DNA from: Hemibagrus wyckioides
Lineage: Eukaryota; Chordata; Actinopteri; Siluriformes; Bagridae
DNA length: 64,000 nt
Direction: 5' to 3'
Assembly (NCBI RefSeq): GCF_019097595.1
Contig: NC_080711.1
Span: 16,323,428 to 16,387,427 of the forward strand
The translations under genes were made by a program, and so were the position numbers. Numbering within the stretch: the stretch's first letter is position 1; each line of letters opens with the position of its first letter. A model generated the notes under the pieces. That model saw nothing but the letters and a program-made list of their open reading frames with translations, did no database searches and was not told the DNA's origin. Positions 37,460 to 47,980 of this stretch are shown piece by piece.

Positions 37460-38491
37460 ATGGGTCGCTCTCAGGAGCTCAGTGAATTCCAGCGTGGAAC
37501 TGTGATAGGATGCCACCTGTGCAACAAATCCAGTCGTGAAATTTCCTCCCTCCTAAATATTCCACGGTCAACTGTCAGCTGTATTATAAGAACGTGGAAG
37601 TGTTTGGGAACGACAGCAACTCAGCCACGAAGTGGTAGGCCACGTAAACTGACGGAGCGGGGTCAGCGGATACTGAGGCGCATAGTGCGAAGAGGTCGCC
37701 AATTTTCTGCAGAGTCAATCGCTACAGACCTCCAAACTTCATGTGGCCTTCAGATTAGCTCAAGAACAGTGCGCAGAGAGCTTCATGGAATGGGTTTCCA
37801 AGGCTGAGCAGCTGCATCCAAGCCATACATCACCAAGTGCAATGCAAAGCGTCGGATGCAGTGGTGTAAAGCACGCCGCCACTGGACTCTAGAGCAGTGG
37901 AGACGCGTTCTCTGGAGTGACGAATCGCACTTCTCCATCTGGCAATCTGATGGACGAGTCTGGGTTTGGCGGTTGCCAGGAGAACGGTACTTGTCTGACT
38001 GCATTGTGCCAAGTGTAAAGTTTGGTGGAGGGGGGATTATGGTGTGGGGTTGTTTTTCAGGAGCTGGGCTTGGCCCCTTAGTTCCAGTGAAAGGAACTCT
38101 GAATGCTTCAGCATACCAAGACATTTTGGACAATTCCATGCTCCGAACTTTGTGGGAACAGTTTGGAGCTGGCCCCTTCCTCTTCCAACATGACTGTGCA
38201 CCAGTGCACAAAGCAAGGTCCATAAAGACATGGATGACAGAGTCTGGTGTGGATGAACTTGACTGGTCTGCACAGAGTCCTGACCTCAACCTGATAGAAC
38301 ACCTTTGGGATGAATTAGAGCGGAGACTGAGAGCCAGGCCTTCTCGTCCAACATCGGTGTGTGACCTCACAAATGCACTTCTGGAAGAATGGTCAAAAAT
38401 TCCCATAAACACACTCCTAAACCTTGTGGACAGCCTTCCCAGAAGAGTTGAAGCTGTTATAGCTGCAAAGGGTGGACCGACGTCATATTGA
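37460..38491 (+). pseudogene. Tc1 transposase with a single premature stop
   Basis: A DD34E cut-and-paste transposase, 343 codons plus stop, of normal length for the family. The only visible lesion is an in-frame TGA at 37805-37807 (codon 116), probably from CGA by loss of a methylated CpG. The frame resumes without shift and stays open to 38491. N-terminal paired-type DNA binding: residues about 9-48 form the first helix-turn-helix, GRPRK at 59-63 is the linker motif, and the second helical region follows. Catalytic residues are all present: Asp154 in SDESHF, Asp245 in QHDCAP and Glu280 in [11 protein letters not shown], with 34 residues between the last two. [12 protein letters not shown] matches the usual Gly-rich box. 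The start ATG at 37460 matches the usual MGRSQELSEFQRG start. Confidence 0.93.
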
Positions 38492-38544
38492 ACCCGATGG
38501 ATTAGGAATGGGATGTCACTTAAGTTCATATGCGAGTCAAGGCA

Positions 38545-38573
38545 GGTGAGCGAATACTTTTGGCAATATAGTG
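38545..38573. repeat. Tc1 family A right inverted terminal repeat
   Basis: Begins GGTGAGCGAATACTTTTGGC and ends ATATAGTG; the exact inverse of the left end. Confidence 0.95.
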
Positions 38574-39514
38574 TACATGCTATAAGAGGAAGAGTACTTA
38601 GGTTTTTTTTTTTAATAATTACATTTGACTAATGGTTGCATAATCAGGTTAATGTATTTCTTGCTCTATTCCATTATCAGGCTGAAGGTTCTACTTTATT
38701 GTACTTCACAGCAAGACTCATTTGAATAAATGCCTCAGTGCTTTTGTGTGATGTGTAAGCTACACAAATACATACAATCCCAATGCTACCTGTGTATGTG
38801 TGTAGTACCAAAGAGAAGGTTGAAGGCTGGATAGACCTGGGAGAATTAGTACTTGAGCACAAAGAACTGGTGAAAAAAATACGCCACATGGTGTATGTGT
38901 GTGGGCGAGTATGTTTGAGAGTGTACAATGGAACAGACTTTTCTGAACAGCGTGTGCAGTGGGCTGGTCATAAAGTACCGATAGGGGAGGTAGGGGCTGC
39001 TAAAAATATAATTAGAGATGGAAGCAGTCTCTATAAAAGAGAAACCATATTTCAGTGGGCTTTTAAGAGGTTTCCTCAAGGAACCACAGTTTACTTTTTA
39101 ATGAAAGATTGTGGCTTACACTGATGAGTTACCCAACCTTAGCTGTAAAACATAAAAGCAATATTTGCTTGCCATGAGACATTACTAAAAATAAAATACA
39201 CCAGTTAATTCTAGTGATACAGCAATAGGAAACTGAGCCCGTGTATTTAGTGTGGTGAAATTAATTTGTTGTTCCAAACATTTTAATGAATAGAATCTTA
39301 TTAGCAGTATGACATCAGCACTCCCATTTAGTACAAATTAGCACATGCTGGGATTTGCTCAAATAATATTTGCACAGCTTTCTCAAAATAAGAATAAGAT
39401 CTCAAAATTGCAAATATGCAAGAATGATTTAAGAATGTTTAAAGCAAGGAGTGAATGAATGGTGGTCTCAGCAGTCCCAGAGTTGGTTTAATGATTAAAG
39501 GAATTATTTATGAG
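38574..39514. other. Intron 2 stretch with an unassigned open frame
   Basis: Right of the Tc1 copy. It contains an ATG-started 113-codon frame at 38783-39124 (+), which I do not recognise; it lacks repeats, a signal peptide or known motifs. Nothing else stands out. Confidence 0.4.
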
Positions 39515-39655
39515 AAGGTCAGAGGACCCTTAAGCAAGGCCATTAACCTGACCTGCTCCAGGGGTGCCTTATCTTGTCTCTGATCACAGATTCCTTACAA
39601 GCTGGGCTATGCAAAGCATCTTTTTCACTTCGTATATATGACAAATATAGGCTTT
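39515..39655 (+). mobile_element. tRNA-type SINE 3' fragment
   Basis: It contains GACCCTTAAGCAAGGCCATT and ACCTGCTCCAGGGGTGCC, then GCTGGGCTATGCAAAGCA and CGTATATATGACAAATA. These resemble the body and 3' tail of a widespread SINE of ostariophysan fish (the usual tail has GCTGGGATATGCGAAG and GTATATGTGACAAATAAA). The tRNA-related head with its A and B boxes is missing, so this is a 5'-truncated copy. Identified from memory of the consensus. Confidence 0.55.
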
Positions 39656-39923
39656 TGCATCTTTTGCTTGTTTGATTACCTTATTTTCCAAAAATGGTTT
39701 GGAAAGAAGAATACACTTGTGGATTTTATCAGTGTGCCAATCTGAGATTTACATTTTTAAAAACCTCAAATGAATTCAACTTGCCAAACCACACTGAAAA
39801 TACCATAGTGGATAAGCTCTTTCCTACAGCAACCCTGACCAGGGTTAATAGATTACTGAAACTGAACTGATAAATGAATGATATCCTTGATGCAACATGA
39901 AACATGCATGTTCCTGTACACAA

Positions 39924-40250
39924 CAGTGTCATTGTAATGAGATAATTAATGTTATTCATCTTTCCTGTCAGTGGTTTTATGGTTATTGCTGAATGCTGTA
40001 TATACACTTCACCTACAAGTGAAGTGAAAAACATTGATTATCTCATTACAGTGACACTTGTCAAAAGGTGGTATAAATTAGTTGCTTAGATGGAGCTGTG
40101 GAACAAGATGGCCTGATCTGACTAAATCATGTTTTCTTTTAATTTAAGTGGAAGGCTGGGTGCATATGTGTTGCTTTTCTTGGGGAAGAGATGGCACCAG
40201 AATGCACTATTGGAAAAAGGCAAGCCAGCAGAAGCACTGTGATGATCTGG
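39924..40250. mobile_element. Tc1-like (family B) ends in inverted arrangement plus deleted copy
   Basis: 39924-40003 is the reverse complement of the family B left end (CCACTGACAGG... on the minus strand). 40005-40070 is the same left end in direct orientation, followed by transposase fragments (GGCCTGATCTGACTAAATCA at 40109, then GGAAGGCTGGGTGCATATGT and GAAGAGATGGCACCAGAATG). The direct copy has lost most of its interior. Frames are destroyed. Confidence 0.65.
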
Positions 40251-40259
40251 GTATATTGG

Positions 40260-41970
40260 TTATTGTAGTGTTTTTGGTCTTTATACTTTACTTTTCAAAT
40301 GAAACATTGTGATCTAAGGAAAAGGTAGACAGGCAAAAAAATGTAGATCGATTTTTCATTTTTACTAAGCTTTAGATGCTGCCACTTCAGGTTCTGATCA
40401 TTCAACTCTAGCAAATTCTTCCTTCACCCACCTGTGTCTGGGTGTCCAAGGTCACACCTAGGCTACAAGTGATTCTTTCCATAGAAAAACATAGCAATAG
40501 CATTCCTTTTCCAACAGGAGCTGCATTTACCCAAAAAAAGGTACAAGCTCAAGGCCTGAACACTGAAAAATTTATAGAAATCATGTTTTTTTTGTTTTTG
40601 TTTTTATCATTTTATTTCAAGACATCATCACTTTACATTTCATCATCACTTTTCATTTCAAGAACATCATTAGATATATGTGTTGTAAAACTAAGAATAA
40701 TATCTCTTTTCCCTTGTCTATTTTCGGCAGCTGTTTGCAAAACAAAATTCTTTATGATATTTTATTAACAATATTTTTACAATAAAGTATCCTTTTTAGC
40801 TGTCTACAAAAAAATGGATGTGTCAGCCACTCCCCTTAACTGCTTGACATTACTGAAATATGTCCCATTCATCTAGGATGTAACTCCATTTGTAAATCAT
40901 TTACAAAAGTGATCACATGTCTCATCGTTGAAAGCCCTCTAGAGGATGGTGGTACTGCCATTGTGTTTGCAACTCCTGTTTCTTAGGCAACCGTTCTACA
41001 GTGTTTGCTACAAAAGCACTTCTTTTAGTGCATAACCATTAGATGGTTCTGCACATCTGCAAAATGATACACATCAACCTATGTTAAACTCAAAACGAAT
41101 CTGACAGTTTTCATAGTAATGTAACATCAAATCTTATTTTACTTGCTTTAATATGAATTGTAATGTTTTAGCACAGGTGATTAAATTAAAACAGTTGCCA
41201 GCAGTAGTAGACATTTATATCATTGTAATGCAGTCTTGATGTAGGTGGTATGAGCTAACTCATATGCATGTCAGCAACTTTTTTTCAAGCACAAATTTGG
41301 AATTGTAGGCTCTTATATTAAGCACTGGATGAAGTGTGAGACATGTAATTATATTCAGCATGAAGCCAAATTTGAATAAGATGAATTTTATGTTCAATAA
41401 AATCTTCTTTTTGCATAATATACATGATTCTTAATCAACGAGTCAATCTCAACATGAGTCAATGTTGACCAGTCACTGAATGATTACTTTGTATTTCCAC
41501 GTAATGAATGGAATATTTATTCCAATTCTCCACTACAGTAGGCTCCAAATTGCCATGACAACCATGACCATTGGCAGAAATAGATGTGTCTATAAGGCTT
41601 GGTCAAAGCTAAGGGTGTGACACCCTTAAACAGTATTAAAATGTCTACAGCAATACCTTGTATTTTTACAGGGGATTACTATATTTACTGATTTGCATAC
41701 TGTAGTTATAGATTTAATTATTGTTCATTAAAGAATTAAAAATAGCATTTTTTTTTTATTTTTCACAACAGTAGTGGCAATAGGAAATGAAATACAACAA
41801 ACAAGCAAGGAGCATAAAATTGTTAACAATTGTTAACAATTAGCAAAGCAGTAATCATACTTCCAAATGTGAACTGAGAACAATTGAATTGAGAATGGAC
41901 AAGTTTTTCAAAAATTTCTTGGAAAATATAAATAAAATAATATATTATATATTATTATATAATATAATAT
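40260..41970. other. Intron 2 stretch, nothing recognised
   Basis: AT-rich sequence with a small GTTAACAATT duplication at about 41818-41845 and an AT-palindromic run at 41935-41975. No gene or clear mobile element. Confidence 0.55.
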
Positions 41971-41972
41971 AT

Positions 41973-42058
41973 ATAATGTTATGACTGATTGGTATATGTC
42001 TGTGTGTGTGTGTATGTGTGTGTGTATGTATATATATACTGATCAGTCATAACATTAT
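41973..42058. repeat. Short foldback of Tc1 family B ends
   Basis: ATAATGTTATGACTGAT at 41973-41989 is the exact inverse of 42042-42058, with a TG/TA microsatellite between. The left arm is the right terminus and the right arm the left terminus of family B, so two elements meet tail to head here, or a small foldback formed. Confidence 0.75.
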
Positions 42059-43165
42059 GACCACTGACAGATGAAGTGAATAACACTGATGATCTCCTCA
42101 TCATGGCACCTGTTAGTGGGTGGGATATATTAGGCAGCAAGTGGACATTATGTCCTCAAAGTTGATGTGTTAGAAGCAGGAAAAATGGACAAGCGTAAGG
42201 ATTTGAACGATTTTGATGAAGGACCAAATTGTGATGGTTAGATGACTGGATCAGAGCATATCCAAAACTGCAGCTCTTGTGTGGTGTTCCTGGTCTGCAG
42301 TGGTCAATATCTATCAAAAGTGGTCCAAGGGAGGAACAGTGGTGAACCAGCGACAGGGTCATGGGCGGCCAAGACTTATTGATGCACATGGGGAGTGAAG
42401 GCTGGCCCGTGTGGTCTGATCCAACAGACGAGCTACTGTTGCTCAAAATGCTAAAAAAAGAGGCTAATGCTGGTTCTGATAGAAAGGGGTCAGAATGCAC
42501 AGTGCATTGCAGTTTGTTGCGTATGGGGCTGCGTAGACCAGTCAGGGTGCCCATGCTTACTCTTGTGCACCACGGGGCCACACAGACATGTGAGCATTAG
42601 AACTGGACCATGGAGCAATGGAAGAAGGTGGACTGGGCTGATGAATCACATTTTCTTTTACATCACATGGATGGCCCGGTGCACTTACCTGGGGAACACA
42701 TGGCACCAGGATGCAGTATGGGAAGAAGGCAAGCCGGCAGAGGCAGTGTCATGCTTTGGGCAATGTTCTGCTAGGAATCCTTGTGTCCAGCCATCTATGT
42801 GGATGTTACTTTTACACGTACCACCTGCCTAAGCAATGTTGCAGACCATGTACACCCTTTTATGGTATTCCCTGATGTTTGTGGCCTCTTTCAGCAGGAT
42901 AATGCACCAGGCCACAAAGCAAAAATTGTTCAGGAATGGTTTGATGAGCACCCATCTGTGGGATGTTCTGGACAAACTAATCCGATCCATGGAGGCCCCA
43001 CCTCGCAACTTAGAGGACTTAAAGGATTTGGTGCTAACATATTGTGCCAGATACCACAGCACACCTTCAGGGATCTAGTGGAGTCCATGCCTCAATGGGT
43101 CAGGGCTGTTTTTGCAGCAAACCAACAAAATATTTCAAAATATTTGTCATAATCTTATGGCTGTT
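42039..43165 (+). mobile_element. Tc1-like element (family B), full-length but decayed
   Basis: It begins CTGATCAGTCATAACATTAT after TA and ends near TAATCTTATGGCTG, an eroded inverted copy of the start. In between lies a decayed transposase: KRKDLNDFDEG-like coding at 42190, WTMEQWKKVDWADESHFLLH around 42603-42665 (first catalytic Asp), RTTCLSNVADHVHPFMVFPD, GLFQQDNAPGHKAKIVQEWF (second Asp in QQDN), and DTFRDLVESMP-like C-terminal coding. Several frame shifts are present and the DLNPIEH segment before LWDVLDK is missing. The frame breaks and worn right end show an older insertion than family A. Confidence 0.85.
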
Positions 43166-43176
43166 ATATATATATA

Positions 43177-43219
<43 letters not shown>
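43165..43219. repeat. (TA)n microsatellite at the end of the Tc1 fossil
   Basis: A TA run interrupted once by GGCA, adjoining the decayed right end of family B; it may have grown from the TA target duplication. Confidence 0.95.
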
Positions 43220-43223
<4 letters not shown>

Positions 43224-43599
43224 GCCCATTTAGCCTCATCACAGGCATAAATGTTAGATTATTTGGATCATCCATTATCATGCATCACAGGACAAACTAA
43301 TGCTTGAAATTGTTATCTCAAAAATCAATGTCTGTTCAAATCATTACATTAAACCCTGGAGAGAAGAAGTTAAAATTTGCTAAACCTAGAAACTTGAAAA
43401 AATAAAACAACAAAAATCAATCCCTGAGTACAATGTCTTTACAGTATGAAACTTTATTTCTAAAAAAAAAAAAAAAAAGCTGAAAAAGAAAACTGCTGTA
43501 TATTTGCAGCAATTCTGTAGACATGTTATTGTTTTATGGATATACAGTAAAAGACTGTTAGAATATCTACTTTTGATCTGAACCCTGGCTTTCACCTGT

Positions 43600-44120
43600 G
43601 AAGACTGCATGGAACTGTCTAAAAAAAGCAAGCCGTTTTGAAGCTGAAAAAGGGAAAATTGATCAGAGGCTTTGCAGAGGCATTGAACAACAGTTTGGCC
43701 AAGGAAAACAACAGCACTTAATGAAAGAAACATTGTTCAAGCTGTGAAGACACCCCCAAAAACAACAGGTACTGACAACACCAGCCACCTCCACATTGGC
43801 AGGGGTGAAGGTATCAAAATTCACTGTTCAAAGAAGTCTTCAAGAGCAGAATGCCACAAGATGCAAACCACTCATCAGCATTAAGAATAGGAAGGCCAGA
43901 TTAGATTTCACAAAGAAATACAGAGATGAGTCAGAAAAATTCTGGAATAAAGACAAAGTGATGGAAAGGCAAAAGTGTGGAGTGGGAACGGGTCTGCTCA
44001 TGATCCAAAACATATGAGCTCACAGTTGAAGTACCGTGGAGCTAGTGCCATGACTTGGGCTTGCTTGGCTGCTTCTGGAATAGGCTCATTAATCTTTGAT
44101 GACAGCAGCAGAATGAATTT
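43600..44120 (+). pseudogene. Tc1-like transposase fossil (third family)
   Basis: Decayed coding reading, in part, TVQRSLQEQNATRCKPLISI, KNRKARLDFTKKYRDESEKFW and, after frame breaks, a stretch ending in TFDDSSRMN-like sequence near 44093-44117. These match the second DNA-binding region and the approach to the first catalytic Asp of Tc1-like transposases. The C-terminal half and both ends are not seen. Confidence 0.65.
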
Positions 44121-44476
44121 AAAAGAAATGTAAATTATTACAATTATTTTGCTGTGCTTTTGGGCAGACATTGTCGTGCTACTGTAAAAGAAGTAACCCA
44201 GAAATATTCACATATATTTATTGGAGAATTAAACTGTTCTTACTGTAGTAAATTCCGAATTATTTTAAACATCTATTTCAATAATATAAGCTCAGCAGCT
44301 GATTCCTAGGACAACAATTTTCAAGTCAGAGGAACTGTTATGTTTAAAAGGTGACACCTTTTGATAATCCAGACATGACTTTACAAGTAGCTATTTATAT
44401 ACAAGCACTTTTAAGTTTCACTACAGAATATCAGCAACAGATGAAGTATCAGATAACAGTAACAGATCATGATTCT

Positions 44477-44510
<34 letters not shown>

Positions 44511-46639
44511 GAGAGAGAGAATAAAATCAGGCCATTTTTCTGTTATTCTCATCTATCAAAGCTAATGAAGAGCTCCCTTTGATGAGTCTCCTGCACTCCC
44601 CCACCCCATGAACAAAAGTGGCTCATTTTCTCTCTTTTGTGATTATCTTCTCCTACACTCATCCCTGTGTAAGCCCTTAAGCGTCTTCATTTTTACATCT
44701 TTTATTGCTTGTCCAAAATAAAAAAGACCATATTCCCCCACTGCATTAACCTGTGATGTCTGTATCATGTCTTTGCACAGATTACAGGCTCTTTTTTATG
44801 AAACAAGTGATGTATCATTGTAATATGAACGTGCTTTGCTGATAAAAAAAAAAAAAAAAGAAATCCTTGCTTAAGGGAAAACAATGTTCCTTTAAAAAAT
44901 AGAGCAAGTAAATGTATACATACATATTTGAATAAGATAATATCCAGTTTAAAAAAAATTACTTACATTTTTGGATCAAACAGTGATGACTGTGAGATCA
45001 AAACCATTTAGTAAAAAATAAATTACCAATTATTTGCTCTCATATACAGTATTCACATACATAGTATATGTAATACATCATATCTGTTTCTCTGGGTTCA
45101 GAAAGAACATTATGTTTGATATTAGCATAGTTGTATTATGCCCAAAAAGTCATGAAATGTGAGCATTAAACAAAATATCATTTTTATCAGAAACCATATT
45201 ACTTGGGATTAATGAGGTTATGCTTTACTTAGTTCAACCCTTGTGCCACAAATTGTCCTCAGCGTACATTGATGCAGTCATTGAAATGAAATTCTGAACC
45301 ATGCAGAAAAGTACTACTGCTTCTGCACTAGCATTGGTAGGGTCTGTGAATGGCAGAAAGAGGAATGAATTTTATACTGAATCAAGGGCGGCCCAGGTCT
45401 AATTATAGGCTGCAGCGCAATTTTCCCTCTACCTCCTATTCGTTTGATAGACTATTGTTGTGATTACTGCTATAAATGCCATTTTTCTCATTCCTGATTT
45501 ATGATTCATACCTGGTACCTCTGGGTAATGATGTTCTGGTTCAAGGGGGTTGTGTAATCTGAGGCAGGATTATATAATTACATGTACTAAACTGGCTGAA
45601 GCACAAGCGATTCACACACAAATGTACCCCTAATGTATATTTTAAAAGATAGCTGCATACATCAAACTATGATAGAACAAAGAAACCAGGAACACGCAGG
45701 GAGGTATAATCAAAAATAACTTGTATAAAGAGCAAATGAAAAACAAAGAATAACAGCACTTTTAGTGTTATAAACATGGGCAAGTGCCACATAGAAACAT
45801 GCTGGATGTTGTTTTGACTTATTTTGCAAAGAGAAAAGGCTAAAATACAGAAGGACATGGTATGTCTATACTCTAAACAAGGATAGAACTGAGAATGGAG
45901 CGTTTCAAAAATTCTTGCCATGAATTAAAAACATCTCTTCTCAACCTTAAATACAAACTCAAACATTCAATGTTTTACTTCAGAAAGTCTTTTGACTTTA
46001 ATGTACAGCTTGTGGAACCCTACCTGGATGTTTTTTCTTTTTATTTTCTTTTAAGATATACTTGTATTCTCTTTCACTTGGGGGCTATTTTCTGTTTGGA
46101 TTTCAGACAGAGAAAATGGGTTTCTGGCCAGTTCTGTGTGCCTCGGAGGAATTTGAAAGTGGTTTGAGTCACCATTACTGGAAGGATGTGAGGTTACTTT
46201 ACTTTGCTTGCAAAATATACAAAAGCTGTATTAGGAAAAATAGACTCTTTTCTCTGAAAGTGTAGCCTTTGGACACTCTCTAATAAATGTATAAGGAAGT
46301 GTAAGTTGTTATTATGGTGGGTTTAACTTGAAAATATCAGGCTTGTAGCTGTGTTAACCTCATGTAAACCTATTCCCCATATATTTTCATTATGAATAAG
46401 CCACTGCCACCAGGACCCCAATATTGAAATGAGAATGACACGTGTTTATCCTTTCTACTCCCCCTCTCCATAACACACAATAAGCATACACTACCATGCT
46501 GTTATGTGAGCCTATAGGCAGAACTGGAGCAGTGGGCTGAGTAGAATGTGGTTGGTACACGTTGGTTGTGGTTTTTGCATGACATTATCATTTTAGTACA
46601 ATCCTGAGGCGCAAGGGGAGGTTTTGATTCTATATGTAG
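44121..46639. other. Intron 2 stretch with GA repeat and a repeat-free core
   Basis: It contains a (GA)n tract at 44478-44520, several poly-A runs, and a repeat-free segment at 45225-45490 discussed as a possible regulatory element. Open frames at 45895-46265 (+) are short and unrecognised. Confidence 0.55.
44478..44520. repeat. (GA)n microsatellite
   Basis: A GA run with one GT interruption. Confidence 0.97.
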
Positions 46640-47115
46640 ATCCATGTTTATGCAGTGGTTAGTAGGTTTTTTCATCATGAGGATGGCTGGGTGCATGTGC
46701 TTCACTTACCTGGTTCACTGGACAGCAACTGCTTCACTGGACAGCAACAGGATGCACTATGGAAAGGCGGTGGAGGAAGTGTGATGTTTTGGCCAATGTT
46801 ATGCTATAAAGCCTTGGGTCCTGACATTTATATAGATGTTATTTTGACACGTACCACCTACATAAGCACCATTGCAGACCAAGTACTCCCCTTCATAGCA
46901 TTTAACATGTTTCCCAATGGCAGTGGCCTATTTCAGCATGATAATGCACCCTGTCAGACTGCAAAAATAGTTCAGGAATGGTTTGAGGAACATAACAAAT
47001 CTGTCTAGGTGCTAGATACAACAGCACACCTTCAGAGATCTTGTGTGTCAGAGTTGTTTTGGTGGCACAAGCGGGAACAAATCCTGGTAGATTTACAATG
47101 GCCCCTAACTTGGTA
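46640..47115 (+). pseudogene. Tc1-like (family B) transposase fragment
   Basis: An open frame at 46655-47008 gives HHEDGWVHVLHLPG, GGGGSVMFWPML, LTRTTYISTIADQVLPFIAF, GLFQHDNAPCQTAKIVQEWF and EEHNKS, the middle of the family B transposase with its second catalytic Asp (HDNAP). A short out-of-frame remnant of the C-terminus follows. A 20-base duplication (CTGGACAGCAACTGCTTCAC region, 46719-46750) interrupts the start. The catalytic Glu region is absent. Confidence 0.75.
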
Positions 47116-47149
47116 GGGTGACAGATTCACTACTTTCTGTGAAATAAAA

Positions 47150-47212
47150 CATGACATACAGAGCATTTGAGTAAATGTCAACATGACATACAGAGCATTT
47201 GAGTGAATTTTA
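47150..47212. repeat. 32-bp tandem duplication
   Basis: ACATGACATACAGAGCATTT followed by GAGT occurs twice, 32 bases apart. Confidence 0.85.
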
Positions 47213-47339
47213 TATGTTGCTATGCTTGGAGAGAACATGTATAAGCATTGAATACAAGCTATTACTTTCAGGTAATTGAGGTGAATGTAGGTGCAAGTGT
47301 AGATATGTCTTACTACAGTGTAACAAGAAATAAACAAAC

Positions 47340-47980
47340 CCTGAAGCATGAACAGAACTGTGACAACAACAGTAACAGTAAAACACCTAAATATGGTGAT
47401 TATTTAATCAGCACAATATAGGTGAGCGTAAACAAGGGGGGGGATAGAATTAACAACAAAGAATAAGTTTAAACAATGTGTAAGGGTGCCCTTTGATTGT
47501 CTTATGATTGATTGTGCCTTAAAGCACAGCCCCAGTTGAGCGATGTCCTCATTGGAGCAAGGGGGCTAAGTAATGTCCTTAACTTGGCAAAGGGACAAAG
47601 TGGAATCTTTGACAAGTTGGGGGAGTGCTCTCATCATGGAGTGGAGGTCAATATCCTCTGCATAGCAGGGGAGCAGAGTGATGTCCACAGAGGAGCAAAG
47701 GAAGCAGAGCAATATCCATGGTGGGGGCAGGGAGGTTGTAAGGTGGGTTCAGTCAGGGCTGGCTTCTCCTTGTCAACGAATTCTCCAAGGAAGTGCCTGA
47801 CTTCAGGCTTGGTCATGAGTTCCCAGAGGGCCTAGAGCCTGTTGATCTGTCTGTGGGTATCATGGATTAGTTCCTTTTAAGGAAAATGGAATCAACAACT
47901 AAAGAAGACATTCATGGTGTATAAGGGTGCCCTCTGGTGGTTTGGGGGAAACTGTCTAGTGTGGCCATGACAGTTACAAA
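47340..47980 (-). repeat. Dispersed repeat with degenerate 30-bp tandem units (LTR-like edge)
   Basis: The central part, 47527-47735, is built of imperfect units of about 30 bases of the type AGCAGAGTGATGTCCACAGA GGAGCAAAG, translating on the + strand as a repeated SDV-x-GAKG pattern. The right edge near 47932-47972 (GGGTGCCCTCTGGTGGTTTG, then TGGCCATGACA) resembles the edge at 56787-56842 and reads TGTCATGG on the minus strand, as an LTR start could. Identification as LTR retrotransposon material is tentative. Confidence 0.35.

Larger units (their letters stand above)
37326..38573 (+). mobile_element. Nearly intact Tc1-like transposon (family A)
   Basis: A 1248-base element with perfect 29-base inverted ends (37326-37354 and 38545-38573, beginning CACTATATTGCCAAAAGT), flanked on both sides by TA (37324-37325 and 38574-38575), the target duplication of Tc1/mariner elements. 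It holds one transposase gene in the same direction as rab26. The perfect ends and nearly complete reading frame point to recent insertion into intron 2. Confidence 0.95.

Noticed and set aside
38037..38529. Long minus-strand frames across the Tc1 element
   Set aside because: They are antisense shadows of the transposase gene on the + strand.
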